Assembly (NCBI RefSeq): GCF_965118635.1
Contig: NZ_CBCPHV010000011.1
Location: forward strand, 9,224 to 73,223
From: Empedobacter brevis_A
GTDB lineage: Bacteria > Bacteroidota > Bacteroidia > Flavobacteriales > Weeksellaceae
DNA: 64,000 nt
Reading direction: 5' to 3'
Shown here: piece after piece, positions 33,999 through 42,953 of the stretch
Numbering within the stretch: position 1 is the stretch's first letter
How the letters are laid out: each line of letters starts with the position of its first letter
Program-made: the position numbers and the translations under genes
Notes under the pieces: model-generated
The model's database searches: none
What the model was told of the DNA's origin: nothing
What the model saw: the letters and a program-made list of their open reading frames with translations, nothing else

Positions 33999-35032
33999 TA
34001 ATTTTTCTTTTTAGTTTGAATGGATTTTACCATTTTGTCAAAATCAGATTCAATCTTTTGTGTTTTATTAAATACGTCGTACTCTGCAAAGGCTTTGTTT
34101 TCGGCTTGTTTTTGACTGCGTGTTCCTTTACCGTCTAATATTCTGTATTCGTTAAACTCTAAAAACTTATTGACACTCTCTGCCAGTGCTTCCATCGTGA
34201 ACGTAGTACGACGTTCTACCAATCCTTCTATATAATCGAAGTAAGAAGAAACCGTACGTTCTAATTGTTTGATTTCATCTTCGTTGAGATAGTTTTTAGC
34301 TACATTGGTATCTGACTTGATAATGCGACCATCAGGACTGTTTTTCCACGTTTTTAAGCCCATATTGGGTTTTGTGCTGTCTGCATTGAGATATATAATT
34401 TCTGCTGCTGTATGACCTGTGATGGCGTAATGAAATTTGTTTTGCACCATTGCAAAGAAATTTTTTGTTATCTCGGAATTCTTATCATAGTCGATACTAC
34501 ATTCTTGAAATATATCAGTTATTTGTTGATAAATGCGACGCTCATTGGCACGTATCGAACGAATACGTTCTAATAACTCTTTGAAATAGTCTTTTCCAAA
34601 AAGTTTTTTACCTTCTTTTAATCGATCATCATCTAATACAAAACCTTTGATGATAAATTCCTTCAAGGTATTGGTCGCCCATATACGGAATTGAGTTGCT
34701 TTGGTAGAATTAACTCGATAACCAACAGAAATAATGGCATCTAAATTATAATATTCTAAATTTCGATTGACTTCTCGATCGCCTTCTACTTGAACTGTTC
34801 GGAATTTCCGAACAGTTGCTTCTTTCGATAATTCGCCACTTTCAAATATATTTTTAAGATGCTCACTAATCGTTGATTTAGATACCCCAAATAATTCTGC
34901 GATACGTTGTTGCGTTAACCACACCGTATCATTCAACACAAAAATTTCTACCTTTACCTTGCCCGATGGGTCGGTATACAATATAAATTCAGATAATTCA
35001 TCTGACGGTAACATTGGTATATTATCGCTCAT
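33998..35032 (-). CDS. RhuM family protein
   Basis: This 344-aa protein belongs to the Virulence_RhuM family, named for a Salmonella pathogenicity-island gene. An N-terminal winged-helix-like part (about 28-65, VWLTQQRIAELFGVSKSTISEHLKNIFESGEL) suggests DNA binding. The conserved segment follows: EYYNLDAIISVGYRVNSTKATQFRIWATNTLKEFIIKGFVLDDDRL. The C-terminal half is helical (ITGHTAAEIIYLNADS, MEALAESVNKFLEF). The biochemical role is not established. RhuM genes are often embedded in R-M operons; here it fits between mod (six-base gap) and res (one-base overlap), pointing to a regulatory or accessory defence role. Confidence 0.88.
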   Translation of the reverse strand: MSDNIPMLPSDELSEFILYTDPSGKVKVEIFVLNDTVWLTQQRIAELFGVSKSTISEHLKNIFESGELSKEATVRKFRTVQVEGDREVNRNLEYYNLDAIISVGYRVNSTKATQFRIWATNTLKEFIIKGFVLDDDRLKEGKKLFGKDYFKELLERIRSIRANERRIYQQITDIFQECSIDYDKNSEITKNFFAMVQNKFHYAITGHTAAEIIYLNADSTKPNMGLKTWKNSPDGRIIKSDTNVAKNYLNEDEIKQLERTVSSYFDYIEGLVERRTTFTMEALAESVNKFLEFNEYRILDGKGTRSQKQAENKAFAEYDVFNKTQKIESDFDKMVKSIQTKKKN

Positions 35033-35038
35033 AGGGTT

Positions 35039-37111
35039 TTAGTTTTTAATTTGATAAAAATCTTTGGTTAAACGGATGGCATCTTCTGAAAGGTTGTAGC
35101 GTGCATCTTCTACTTCTGAAAGATTGACATACAACTGATTGTTATCTAACATACGTTTGAATATCACTTTTTGACGAGCTATACTTAGATTGATAAACGC
35201 TTCTTCTTTGACTACATTTTCTTTAAAATCTTTGATACGCACATTATAATCTAAGAAATAGCGTGTATTTAATTCCTCAAAAAGTTGTAGTAATTCTTCT
35301 AAACTATCACAAGCCTCTATACGTTCTTTGGCTGTTTCGTTGTTCTTTGCTAATTCTGCGTAAACAAACGAACCACCACCTTGCCAGTTTACAGATTCTG
35401 ATATACCAGATTGATCACCATTAATAACATTTTTTAGACGTTGAATGGTTAAAGAGATTTGACTATCTAGTTGCTCAATTCCGATGTATTGCAAAGTGTG
35501 TTTATGAGAAATTGCTGCTGTACTTCCACTACCTAAATGGTAATCTAAAACAATATCATTTTTTCCGATTGATGAAATTTCAAAAATTTTCTCTAAAAAA
35601 AGTTCAGGTTTCTTACCATTTTTAAAATTAACACCCCCTTCATTTGAGGAATTATTAAAATTCTTTTCAAAATCATAAAAATTCGGATATGGGTTACCAA
35701 TATCTTCGCCTGATTTTAATGGTTTTCCTTGATAATAAAAACCATTTTGACCAGTTTCATCAAAAGGTTGTCGAATATATCTATAGCCTATACCATCCCC
35801 TCTTGTTCCCATATCAATAACTTTGTATAATGCACCTAAACCATCCTTATGTTTTCTATCTCTAAGATTTAATTCATAAAATTCGGATGCTGATCCTTTT
35901 TGAGTTATTAATGAACCTCTGATATTATATTCTTTTAAATTTCCAGATTCACTCTTAATAATTTTATATTGATCTTTCGAAAAAACTTCTACGTTGTAAC
36001 CTTGAATATTAATAATTTCTTTAGGAGTGTCTAATAATTCAATCTCGAATATGTAATCTAAATCTTTATCTTTAGTAACTTCAATTCTACTTGGATTATA
36101 TTGTTCTTTTCCATAACAAATTAGTTGTTCCATTACTTTTTGATATCTATTATCCTTACGAAGTATTCTATTTTCGTGTCTTACTTTTATGTAAAATGCA
36201 GATTCAAAATATAAGTCTTTAAAATTATCAAGCAAAATGTTTAAATAACCAAATTCATTATCATCACAACTTATAAATAATACTCCGTCATTTCTAAGTA
36301 ATTTATTTGCAACAAATAACCTATTATACATAAAAGTCAACCAAGTTGAATGATTAAAATTATCATTATATTTAAAACTGTCACTTCCTGTATTATAAGG
36401 CGGATCGATATAGATTAGTTTTACTTTCCCTTTAAATTCTTTTTCTAAGGAATGTAAAGCCAATAGATTGTTGCCTTTGATGATGAGATTATCGGTAATA
36501 GTATCTTCAGGTAAACCTCGTTGTCTATTCAACTCTGCATCTCTAGTGAATGAAGTAGGAATCGTTTCTCCATTGGCATCGTAGCGTACTACTTTCTGAA
36601 ATGCTTTAGGCTCTAACAAACGGTCTATTTCGTCTTTTGCAATAATGTTATTATAAAAAATCTCTTTACGCTTTGCTGATTTTTCTACATAGTCGTTAGC
36701 ATCATCATCGAATTCAAAATAGACATCATTTCCTTCTTCAGTACTTTGCCCTCCTTCTAATACGCAATCTTTATACGGAAAGTCTAATACATAATCGGTG
36801 CTATCTGTCAAGAATTTACCTCCAGAAGCCAATCCTATACGATTGGCATATTGGGTATAAGAACCATCTAAAACTTTGCTGTCTAAGTAAAATATAAAGT
36901 CGTTTTGTTTGAATACATAAACATCTTTTACTTGGATAAAAAACTTTTCTCTAACCTTTTCATCAGCGATTAAAAGTTCTATTAATTGACTGTCTAGGTT
37001 GTTTACTAAATCTCTTAGTACATTAATTTGTATATCGTTTTCTTCATCTACTAAGCGATTATCTGCTTTAAGTAATTGAGTTATATGTTGGTTGAAATTG
37101 AATTCTTGCAT
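35039..37111 (-). CDS. mod: Type III DNA methyltransferase, Mod subunit
   Basis: This 690-aa adenine methyltransferase is of the beta group, with catalytic motif IV before motif I. Motif IV is LIYIDPPYNTGSDSFKYNDNF (DPPY 236-239), and the SAM-binding region is IVLDYHLGSGSTAAI (LGSGS 526-530) followed by YIGIEQL. The stretch between (about 300-510) is the target-recognition region and sets the recognised site, which cannot be read by eye. It methylates one strand of an asymmetric site and guides Res. No simple repeats that would suggest phase variation are seen. It is the first gene of the mod-rhuM-res operon, with a promoter candidate 49 bases upstream. Confidence 0.93.
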   Translation of the reverse strand: MQEFNFNQHITQLLKADNRLVDEENDIQINVLRDLVNNLDSQLIELLIADEKVREKFFIQVKDVYVFKQNDFIFYLDSKVLDGSYTQYANRIGLASGGKFLTDSTDYVLDFPYKDCVLEGGQSTEEGNDVYFEFDDDANDYVEKSAKRKEIFYNNIIAKDEIDRLLEPKAFQKVVRYDANGETIPTSFTRDAELNRQRGLPEDTITDNLIIKGNNLLALHSLEKEFKGKVKLIYIDPPYNTGSDSFKYNDNFNHSTWLTFMYNRLFVANKLLRNDGVLFISCDDNEFGYLNILLDNFKDLYFESAFYIKVRHENRILRKDNRYQKVMEQLICYGKEQYNPSRIEVTKDKDLDYIFEIELLDTPKEIINIQGYNVEVFSKDQYKIIKSESGNLKEYNIRGSLITQKGSASEFYELNLRDRKHKDGLGALYKVIDMGTRGDGIGYRYIRQPFDETGQNGFYYQGKPLKSGEDIGNPYPNFYDFEKNFNNSSNEGGVNFKNGKKPELFLEKIFEISSIGKNDIVLDYHLGSGSTAAISHKHTLQYIGIEQLDSQISLTIQRLKNVINGDQSGISESVNWQGGGSFVYAELAKNNETAKERIEACDSLEELLQLFEELNTRYFLDYNVRIKDFKENVVKEEAFINLSIARQKVIFKRMLDNNQLYVNLSEVEDARYNLSEDAIRLTKDFYQIKN

Positions 37112-37159
37112 TCTATTTTATCTATTTATTTTAGATTATACGACAAATCTTTGATTGCT

Positions 37160-37167
37160 CAAATATA
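37160..37167 (-). promoter_or_regulatory. Candidate -7 element for the mod operon
   Basis: On the minus strand TATATTTG is a perfect TAnnTTTG match in the 76-base gap between the DUF3987 gene and mod. No clear TTG at -33 is found, so support is partial. Confidence 0.4.
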
Positions 37168-37187
37168 TTAATTAAAGGATGATTAAC

Positions 37188-39428
37188 CTACACTTTTTCA
37201 TACCATCCTGTTTTAGGTTTAAACAACAATGCGGGTACAGAATTTTTAAGAAAATCATCTACAGAACGTTCTGATAGACTGTGTTTTGTACCTAATTCTA
37301 TTGCTTCCTTACGCTGGAATGATTGTGGTAATGCATCGTAAAAAGCTTTTTTGTTATTGCCCATTTTGTAGGTAATAGGTTCTGACTGACTTGCTAGATT
37401 ATTGAACATTAAGATGCTATGATTTAGATATACATTTATCAATTCTAGTGCAGCTAAAAAATCTTCATCTGTACATACTACCACTTCTGAACAATCGCCA
37501 TTTTCCACTTTGCGTAAGGCAGTAAAAATCATACAGAAACGATACAATACTAATCCTAAACGGAAAACAATACTTGAGGTATCATCACTATTAAACAATA
37601 CGGTATTGGTTAATAGTTTACTGAAAACTACATTTAATTGTTGCCATTGATCGGGCGTTAATTGTACTTCGGTAGGGTATTGTTCTAGAAAATCATATAC
37701 CTGTAACACTTCGTTAGATAACTTTTCGAAATGATCGTTGAAAATAATTCCACCTTTTTTTGGTGATGGGTCTTGCCATACAATTTCATTTTTGAAGGCA
37801 TAGAACATAAACCTACTAAACAAACCATCTTCTGCTGATTGAATTAATTTGGGTACTTGTGCTGGAGTACCTGATAATGAAACGGCTAATTGAGGATTCG
37901 GAATTTCTAATAATTCATTATTGGTTTTACGAGCTGCTGAAATTTTTTCGTGATGAAATGCGGCTCTCATAATATGCGAGTAATTTCCCCAGTCTTGCTT
38001 GTTTGCACCACTCATTGCATCGGCTTCTGTTTCGCAAATGATACCTTTACCCTCGTTGTCTTGAAGCATTTTCATCATCATTGCTTGGCTGGTATCGGCA
38101 GGTAGAAACAATAAATTGAATTTTGGCTCAACAGGTTTTTCGGGAATAGCATCGTCTTTTTTGCGTTTGGCGAGTAGTGTTTTGTATTCTGCATTTTCTA
38201 TTTCGAATGCTTTTTTAGCTTCATTCGATTTGTTCACAAAACGTTCGTGTATTTTATCGCCTAAACGTTTGGCATTTTTAAGCACACCTTTGCCACTTGC
38301 TGCTGGAGCAATAATGAATGAGAACAAATGCGGGTACACTCTTTCTTGATGGTAGATACCTGTAACATTAGGCAAACAACCACTTAAAATTGTTAGTCCA
38401 GCTGTAAGAAATACATCACGTTTGCGTTCGTTGTCCTTAAACGCTTCGCAACCCTCAATTAATAATTCGGGTAAATAATTGACGATATGTGCAGGAATTG
38501 TAGGTGTGGTTTTAAGATAATCTACCTCATCATACACTGGTTCTTTATCAGGTGGACTGTCTTTTTGCAAGTTTACAAAGTTTGCAGTCTTTGCAAATGT
38601 ACCAAACTCGTGTGCTTGATTTCTGTATGCACTTTCAATAGATTTGATGAATTCTTTTTGATTTTCGTGATGAAAGTTTTGTAAAATAAATTGTTCTGCA
38701 TCTAACTGATTTATGCCTTTACGGTTTAAATTACACGCTAACTGATATACATAGTTGTTGCGATTTCCTTTTTCGAATTGGATAATCTTATTTGTAAATT
38801 CTACGCAATTTTGAAATACATCATCAGTATTATTACTCGTCATTTGTAGCGATTGATTGACTACTTTTTCTTTAGCTTCCGTATTGACAGCAAATATTGT
38901 AGCTAATGGATTATAATATGCGTTTTCATCAAACGATACAAAACACAACCTTGTTACATCTTTACACTTTGGATCGGCATTAATACCTAATTGCTTTTCG
39001 TAATATTCTTGTACTTGTTTGTATGCTAAGTCGTGGTGTTGTAGTAAGCTATCTACTTGAATAAATACTTTTAAACCATTACCACTTGGACTTCTGAAAC
39101 AAGCTAAGGTATACGAAATAGATGCGGTTTGTGTAGTGATTTGAATTAAATCTTCTTCATCAATTTTATCAAAATCTAAATGAATGATTTGATTGTATTC
39201 TTGAATAAAATCTTTCTTTCTGCCACCAGAATATGTTGCTGATGGCGTGAAAGCTAAAAGGTTCTTTTTTAATTCATCGGCTCTTTCGGGTTTCCCCATT
39301 CCAATAGCCATACGAATCGTGTTTACATCTTCTTTGTATGTACCTGTTTTGATATTTGAGATTAAATCCTGTAAAGTAATGGTTTGTACAGGATTATTGA
39401 AGTTTTGGAAAATTGATACGCTAGTCAT
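37188..39428 (-). CDS. VirE-N / DUF3987 domain replication-type protein
   Basis: This 746-aa protein has an N-terminal BT4734/VirE-N primase-like domain (about 5-190, with YNQIIHLDFDKID and FRSPSGNGLKVFIQVD). A DUF3987 domain follows (about 300-700), with a P-loop-like FIIAPAASGKGVLKNAKRLGDKI and LLFLPADTSQAMMMKMLQDNEGKGIICETEAD. Such proteins are commonly encoded next to integrases on Bacteroidota mobilisable and integrative elements and are thought to act as primase-helicases in element replication. The start overlaps the end of the HTH gene upstream by eight bases. Domain boundaries are approximate. Confidence 0.85.
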   Translation of the reverse strand: MTSVSIFQNFNNPVQTITLQDLISNIKTGTYKEDVNTIRMAIGMGKPERADELKKNLLAFTPSATYSGGRKKDFIQEYNQIIHLDFDKIDEEDLIQITTQTASISYTLACFRSPSGNGLKVFIQVDSLLQHHDLAYKQVQEYYEKQLGINADPKCKDVTRLCFVSFDENAYYNPLATIFAVNTEAKEKVVNQSLQMTSNNTDDVFQNCVEFTNKIIQFEKGNRNNYVYQLACNLNRKGINQLDAEQFILQNFHHENQKEFIKSIESAYRNQAHEFGTFAKTANFVNLQKDSPPDKEPVYDEVDYLKTTPTIPAHIVNYLPELLIEGCEAFKDNERKRDVFLTAGLTILSGCLPNVTGIYHQERVYPHLFSFIIAPAASGKGVLKNAKRLGDKIHERFVNKSNEAKKAFEIENAEYKTLLAKRKKDDAIPEKPVEPKFNLLFLPADTSQAMMMKMLQDNEGKGIICETEADAMSGANKQDWGNYSHIMRAAFHHEKISAARKTNNELLEIPNPQLAVSLSGTPAQVPKLIQSAEDGLFSRFMFYAFKNEIVWQDPSPKKGGIIFNDHFEKLSNEVLQVYDFLEQYPTEVQLTPDQWQQLNVVFSKLLTNTVLFNSDDTSSIVFRLGLVLYRFCMIFTALRKVENGDCSEVVVCTDEDFLAALELINVYLNHSILMFNNLASQSEPITYKMGNNKKAFYDALPQSFQRKEAIELGTKHSLSERSVDDFLKNSVPALLFKPKTGWYEKV

Positions 39429-39729
39429 TGTTAATAGATTTAAGGTTAATGGAATTGTTAGCTGGAATTTTACTACGTTGTAATAGCTCTAAGATGTCGG
39501 CTAAAGTGTAGTAGATTTTATTGCCTACTTGTGAATAGGTAATAATGTTTTCGGTACGCCAATAAGCGGCAGTACGTTTGCTAATATTCATAATCTGGAG
39601 AAACTCCTGATTATCGTAAAAGACTTGGTCGGGTTCGGTACGTTGTTTCTTTTTAACCTCGATAGATAATTGATCTAAACGATCTATAATCTGTTGAACC
39701 TCTTCTTCGGAAAATCTATAAAAGCTCAT
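39421..39729 (-). CDS. Helix-turn-helix protein of the element, 102 aa
   Basis: This small DNA-binding protein has a helix-turn-helix of MerR/excisionase type: VFYDNQEFLQIMNISKRTAAYWRTENIITYSQVGNKIYYTLADILELLQRSK, with the usual wing G-x-K-I-Y-Y after the recognition helix. An N-terminal helix (FSEEEVQQIIDRLDQLSIEVKKK) may dimerise. These proteins regulate or assist excision and replication of Bacteroidota elements. It overlaps the DUF3987 gene by eight bases and lies two bases after a second HTH gene. Confidence 0.8.
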   Translation of the reverse strand: MSFYRFSEEEVQQIIDRLDQLSIEVKKKQRTEPDQVFYDNQEFLQIMNISKRTAAYWRTENIITYSQVGNKIYYTLADILELLQRSKIPANNSINLKSINND

Positions 39730-39731
39730 AA

Positions 39732-40034
39732 TTATTTACGTTTGTTTTTGATTAAATAATTAGCTGCAGCCGTTTCGATGTCTTCCGTAGTTTCTTGCCT
39801 GTTACGCATTAACCATTGGTCTATTTCTGTGCGATTGAAATAGAGTTTTTTTCCTTGTGGACAAAAATGTGGGATTTGCTTTTGAGAAGTTAGTTTGTAA
39901 AGGTGCGAAGCACTTATGTCTAAATACTTACACACATCGTTAAATGTTAATACTTCTTTTTGCAATAAATTTTGCTCCTCAATTTTACCTTCTAATTGAG
40001 CAAGCTTTTCTAAGATTAAATTCTCTGAACTCAT
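39732..40034 (-). CDS. Excisionase-like helix-turn-helix protein, 100 aa
   Basis: An N-terminal coiled segment (LILEKLAQLEGKIEEQNLLQK) precedes an HTH_17 domain, VLTFNDVCKYLDISASHLYKLTSQKQIPHFCPQGKKLYFNRTEIDQWLMRNRQ, with the typical K-x-L-Y-F-x-R-x-x-I-D-x-W-L ending. Such proteins are paired with a second HTH gene and a DUF3987 gene in many Bacteroidota elements, and act in excision or control. A poly-purine gap of about 106 bases separates it from the next gene upstream. Confidence 0.82.
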   Translation of the reverse strand: MSSENLILEKLAQLEGKIEEQNLLQKEVLTFNDVCKYLDISASHLYKLTSQKQIPHFCPQGKKLYFNRTEIDQWLMRNRQETTEDIETAAANYLIKNKRK

Positions 40035-40140
40035 GACTTATATTTTTAAATTTCTAAGTCAAAATTCTAGAGATTGAGAGGGGTAAAAAGTAAGATGGTA
40101 ACGTCTTACTAAGACATCTTACTCATCTTACTGTTTTTAT

Positions 40141-41208
40141 TTATAATTGTTTGATAATTCTATCAATGGTATCTTGTTCTTTAGGATAATTGCTGTTGTT
40201 TTTATATAAATTATTCCTTTTTAATAGTGTACCTTTTTTAGAATAAAACAGATTGGTTTGTTCTATACTTGTAGGTGTAAGGTTATGAAAATGTGATTTT
40301 AATTTATCTACGATATAAGCGAATTGAGTGGTTTCGCAATCTAAATGAATTTGTGGCGCACCAATTTTTAAATCTTTAGATGTAAGCACACTTAACAAAT
40401 CATCTGGTGAGGTTTTATCTTCATTTAAAAGATATAAGTGTCTGTTTAATGCTATTATTACTGATTTAAGACTTTCTTTATTTCCATTGAAGCCAAAAGA
40501 TAGTTTGTCTGATTTTTCTAGTTTGAAATCATCTATTTGAAGTATTGCATTTTTAGCCTCTTGGAATGTTGGTGTGGTAGTATCCGTTTCGAAAGATTCG
40601 AAATGATCGTGAAGCAATTCAGAGAATATCTCGTATTGCTCTGTTTTTATTTGATTGGTATAGGCTGGATAAAGTAATTCGACTTCCTTTAGTAAACGAA
40701 TGATACATTTAACCAATAGGTCAATTATATAATCTGTTAATTTATCTGTAGGATATAAACTCTTGTCTGTGCCAATTCTTAAAAGTAAATCTTTACAAGA
40801 TTTTATAACATTTTGGATTAATTCCTTTTTGTTGGTTTCGTTAATGTCTTTATTGAAGCAATAGTAAATTCTGTTACTGATTCGTGTCGTTTCATTCTGT
40901 AATACGTAATAATAGAATTTACTTGTAGCAGAAAATGGTTCTAGCATCTGAATATTAATCATTGGTTTTTTGATTGTATAATCTACCTCTGTATCTGGTT
41001 GAGTTTCGTACACCTCTAATCCATCTTCATTGTACAATTCACGATAAGCCGGTAAAAGCTCTTTCAACGCTTCGTAAAATGTTGAAGGATCAGCTGGATT
41101 GACGAAGTCTGGATTTAGATTTTGTCTAAAAAACTTTTCGTTCGCATCGTCTTGTTGCCAAGGTTTCAAAACTCCATAAAGGATATTTCTATATACAATC
41201 AAATCCAT
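40141..41208 (-). CDS. Hypothetical mobile-element protein, 355 aa
   Basis: I do not recognise a firm family. The protein is soluble and mostly helical. It starts MDLIVYRNILYGVLKPWQQDDANEKFFRQNL and ends with a segment recurrent in Bacteroidota element proteins as far as I recall, IHLDCETTQFAYIVDKLKSHFHNLTPTSIEQTNLFYSKKGTLLKRNNLYKN. No catalytic motif is visible. It begins two bases after the integrase stop and is thus cotranscribed with it. A regulatory or accessory role in the element is possible. Confidence 0.6.
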   Translation of the reverse strand: MDLIVYRNILYGVLKPWQQDDANEKFFRQNLNPDFVNPADPSTFYEALKELLPAYRELYNEDGLEVYETQPDTEVDYTIKKPMINIQMLEPFSATSKFYYYVLQNETTRISNRIYYCFNKDINETNKKELIQNVIKSCKDLLLRIGTDKSLYPTDKLTDYIIDLLVKCIIRLLKEVELLYPAYTNQIKTEQYEIFSELLHDHFESFETDTTTPTFQEAKNAILQIDDFKLEKSDKLSFGFNGNKESLKSVIIALNRHLYLLNEDKTSPDDLLSVLTSKDLKIGAPQIHLDCETTQFAYIVDKLKSHFHNLTPTSIEQTNLFYSKKGTLLKRNNLYKNNSNYPKEQDTIDRIIKQL

Positions 41209-41210
41209 AA

Positions 41211-42317
41211 TTAAAGGTTCAGTTTTATTTTGTTAGCGGCCGCAATTTTTTTCTCATTAATAACCTTAGTGTATATTTCGGTTGTGGATAGATTTTTATG
41301 TCCTAACAACTTCGATACGGTGTAAATATCAGTACCCAGCGTTAATTGTAATGTAGCGTAAGTATGTCTTGCACAATGGAATGTAATATGCTTTTTGATA
41401 CCTGCATCGGTCATCCAATCTTTTAATAAGGTTTTGTTCCAATTGCCATATTTAAACCCTGTAAACACGTTATCTTTTGGATTACCTTCTTCGCCTAAAA
41501 AGGTACGAGCATCTTCGGATATAGGTTGCATTTCTACTCCGTTGGTTTTCTGTTGTTTGAAACGTAAGAAATTACCTAACTGTTCTGAATATTGTACTTC
41601 TGACCATTTTAGCTTTTCAATATCTGACCAACGCAATCCTGTAAGACACGAAAATAAAAACATACTTTTCAATGTTTCATTCTTACAAGGTGTATGCACT
41701 AAGGTTTGAACTTCTTCTAAAGATAAAAATTCTCTTTGAACTTCATCTTGTGGAAATGGCTGTACTTGTTCGGCTGGATTGTATGTTAGCAATCCTTCTT
41801 TTAATGCTTGCTTTAATGCGGCTCTAACTTTATTGAAATAAGAGTATTTTGTATTTAAAGATATGGGTTCACCTGTTTTAGTAATGGCTACATTATCTAA
41901 ATAATCTTTGAAGCCTTCTAACCAGTCTTTGTCTAATCGTTCAAATGAAACACCTTTTGGATCGTACGCTTGTAAATGTTTTTTGGTACTATCCCAATTG
42001 CCGTAATTACCTACGCTGGCTTTCTTCTTTTCTGTTAGTGCTTCAAAGAATGTTAAGAAATTTCCTTTTTGTTTCTCTTTATCTCTAAAACCATAAATTT
42101 GATTTTGTGCTTCTAAGTGTCTTTTGCTTCTGATACTTTCTGCTAACTCTAAGATTTTTTTGTTTTCATCTTTTTGAGCTTTAGTCAAACTTCCTTTTTC
42201 TGGTTCAGGTGTTAGGTACAAACCTAAATATTCGTATTCACGTTTGCCTTTGTCGTAATAGTCAAGATACAAGGTTATTTTGTTGCCTTTCTTGCGTTGT
42301 CTTAAAGATACTTTCAT
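41211..42317 (-). CDS. Tyrosine recombinase (integrase)
   Basis: This 368-aa integrase has an N-terminal arm-binding region (about 1-40), a SAM-like core-binding domain (about 85-185), and a catalytic domain. The R-K-H-R-H-Y residues are in place: Arg229 in TGLRWSD, Lys257 in KQQKTNG, His314 and Arg317 in FHCARHTYATL, His340 in LLGHKNLSTT and Tyr349 in EIYTKV. It would cut and rejoin DNA at the attachment sites. It lies about 0.64 kb from the mnmE attachment site, next to an excisionase-like gene six bases upstream. All catalytic residues are intact, so the element may still be active. Confidence 0.93.
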   Translation of the reverse strand: MKVSLRQRKKGNKITLYLDYYDKGKREYEYLGLYLTPEPEKGSLTKAQKDENKKILELAESIRSKRHLEAQNQIYGFRDKEKQKGNFLTFFEALTEKKKASVGNYGNWDSTKKHLQAYDPKGVSFERLDKDWLEGFKDYLDNVAITKTGEPISLNTKYSYFNKVRAALKQALKEGLLTYNPAEQVQPFPQDEVQREFLSLEEVQTLVHTPCKNETLKSMFLFSCLTGLRWSDIEKLKWSEVQYSEQLGNFLRFKQQKTNGVEMQPISEDARTFLGEEGNPKDNVFTGFKYGNWNKTLLKDWMTDAGIKKHITFHCARHTYATLQLTLGTDIYTVSKLLGHKNLSTTEIYTKVINEKKIAAANKIKLNL

Positions 42318-42323
42318 AATTCA

Positions 42324-42734
42324 TCATTTAAAAAGATTATCGATTTCGGTACGTTTTATTATTGTTCTTCTCCCAATTTTAGAAGCTTTTAATTCGTTAC
42401 GATTAATCATTCTTTGAATTGTCCAACGACTAGCACCTAAAAGAATAGCGGCTTCTTGTACGCTTAGGAATTCTTTATCTCTAAGATTGATAAAGTTGGT
42501 GGTTTGGATTGGGAGTTTTTGTAGGCTTTGCAAACTTTGCAAGGTTTCGAAATTTGCAGAACTTACATTTTGAATTTGCTCACTTAGTGTGGCTCTTATT
42601 TTTTCTTCTTTCTTGATTTGTTTATAGTGTCTAGAATTGCACTTGTGGCTACAATAGCGAGTAGTGGTGGTTTGGGCAACAAAAGCTTGCCCACAAAATT
42701 GACAGAATTTTGGTATTTTGATATTCGTACTCAT
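42324..42734 (-). CDS. Zinc-finger and excisionase-type HTH protein
   Basis: The start at 42734 (MSTNIKIPKFCQFCGQAFVAQ) gives 136 aa; a longer frame to 42887 would read through repeated GGGCAACAA arm sites and is unlikely. The N-terminus holds a CxxC...YCSxxCNSRHYK zinc finger, and the C-terminus an HTH_17 domain (FLSVQEAAILLGASRWTIQRMINRNELKASKIGRRTIIKRTEIDNLF). Such proteins are recombination directionality factors or regulators beside integrases. The middle has repeats LQSLQSLQKL, encoded by a TTTGCAAACTTTGCAA-type DNA repeat. Confidence 0.82.
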   Translation of the reverse strand: MSTNIKIPKFCQFCGQAFVAQTTTTRYCSHKCNSRHYKQIKKEEKIRATLSEQIQNVSSANFETLQSLQSLQKLPIQTTNFINLRDKEFLSVQEAAILLGASRWTIQRMINRNELKASKIGRRTIIKRTEIDNLFK

Positions 42735-42816
42735 AATGTTGCTAATTGTAGCACAAAGTAGCTTGATGTAGCTAGTTGGTGCATCATTTCTCCATACAAT
42801 AATTTTGATGTGCTTT

Positions 42817-42935
42817 GGGCAACAAACTTGATGCTTGGGCAACAACTGTACATCAAATTTAATCAAAATAAAGCAATTAGGCAACAAAAAAGAGCAACTA
42901 TGTTGCTCTTAAATATAACATTTATAGGTAGTTAA
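42817..42935. promoter_or_regulatory. Right arm-type repeats of the element
   Basis: GGGCAACAA at 42817-42825 and 42837-42845, AGGCAACAA at 42879-42887, and AGGTAGTTAA at 42926-42935 occur in the same orientation as their matches at 20701-20737. They sit between the excisionase gene and the mnmE attachment core, where integrase arm sites are expected. Confidence 0.5.
42886..42910 (-). terminator. Element-borne terminator for mnmE
   Basis: AAGAGCAAC pairs with GTTGCTCTT around TAT; on the minus strand a run of six T follows. It lies 44 bases after the mnmE stop, inside the element. Confidence 0.6.
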
Positions 42936-42953
42936 CAAATAAAAGAAAGGTAA

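Noticed and set aside
42735..42887. N-terminal extension of the excisionase-like protein
   Set aside because: The extra 51 residues are read from the GGGCAACAA arm repeats; the zinc-finger protein begins naturally at 42734.
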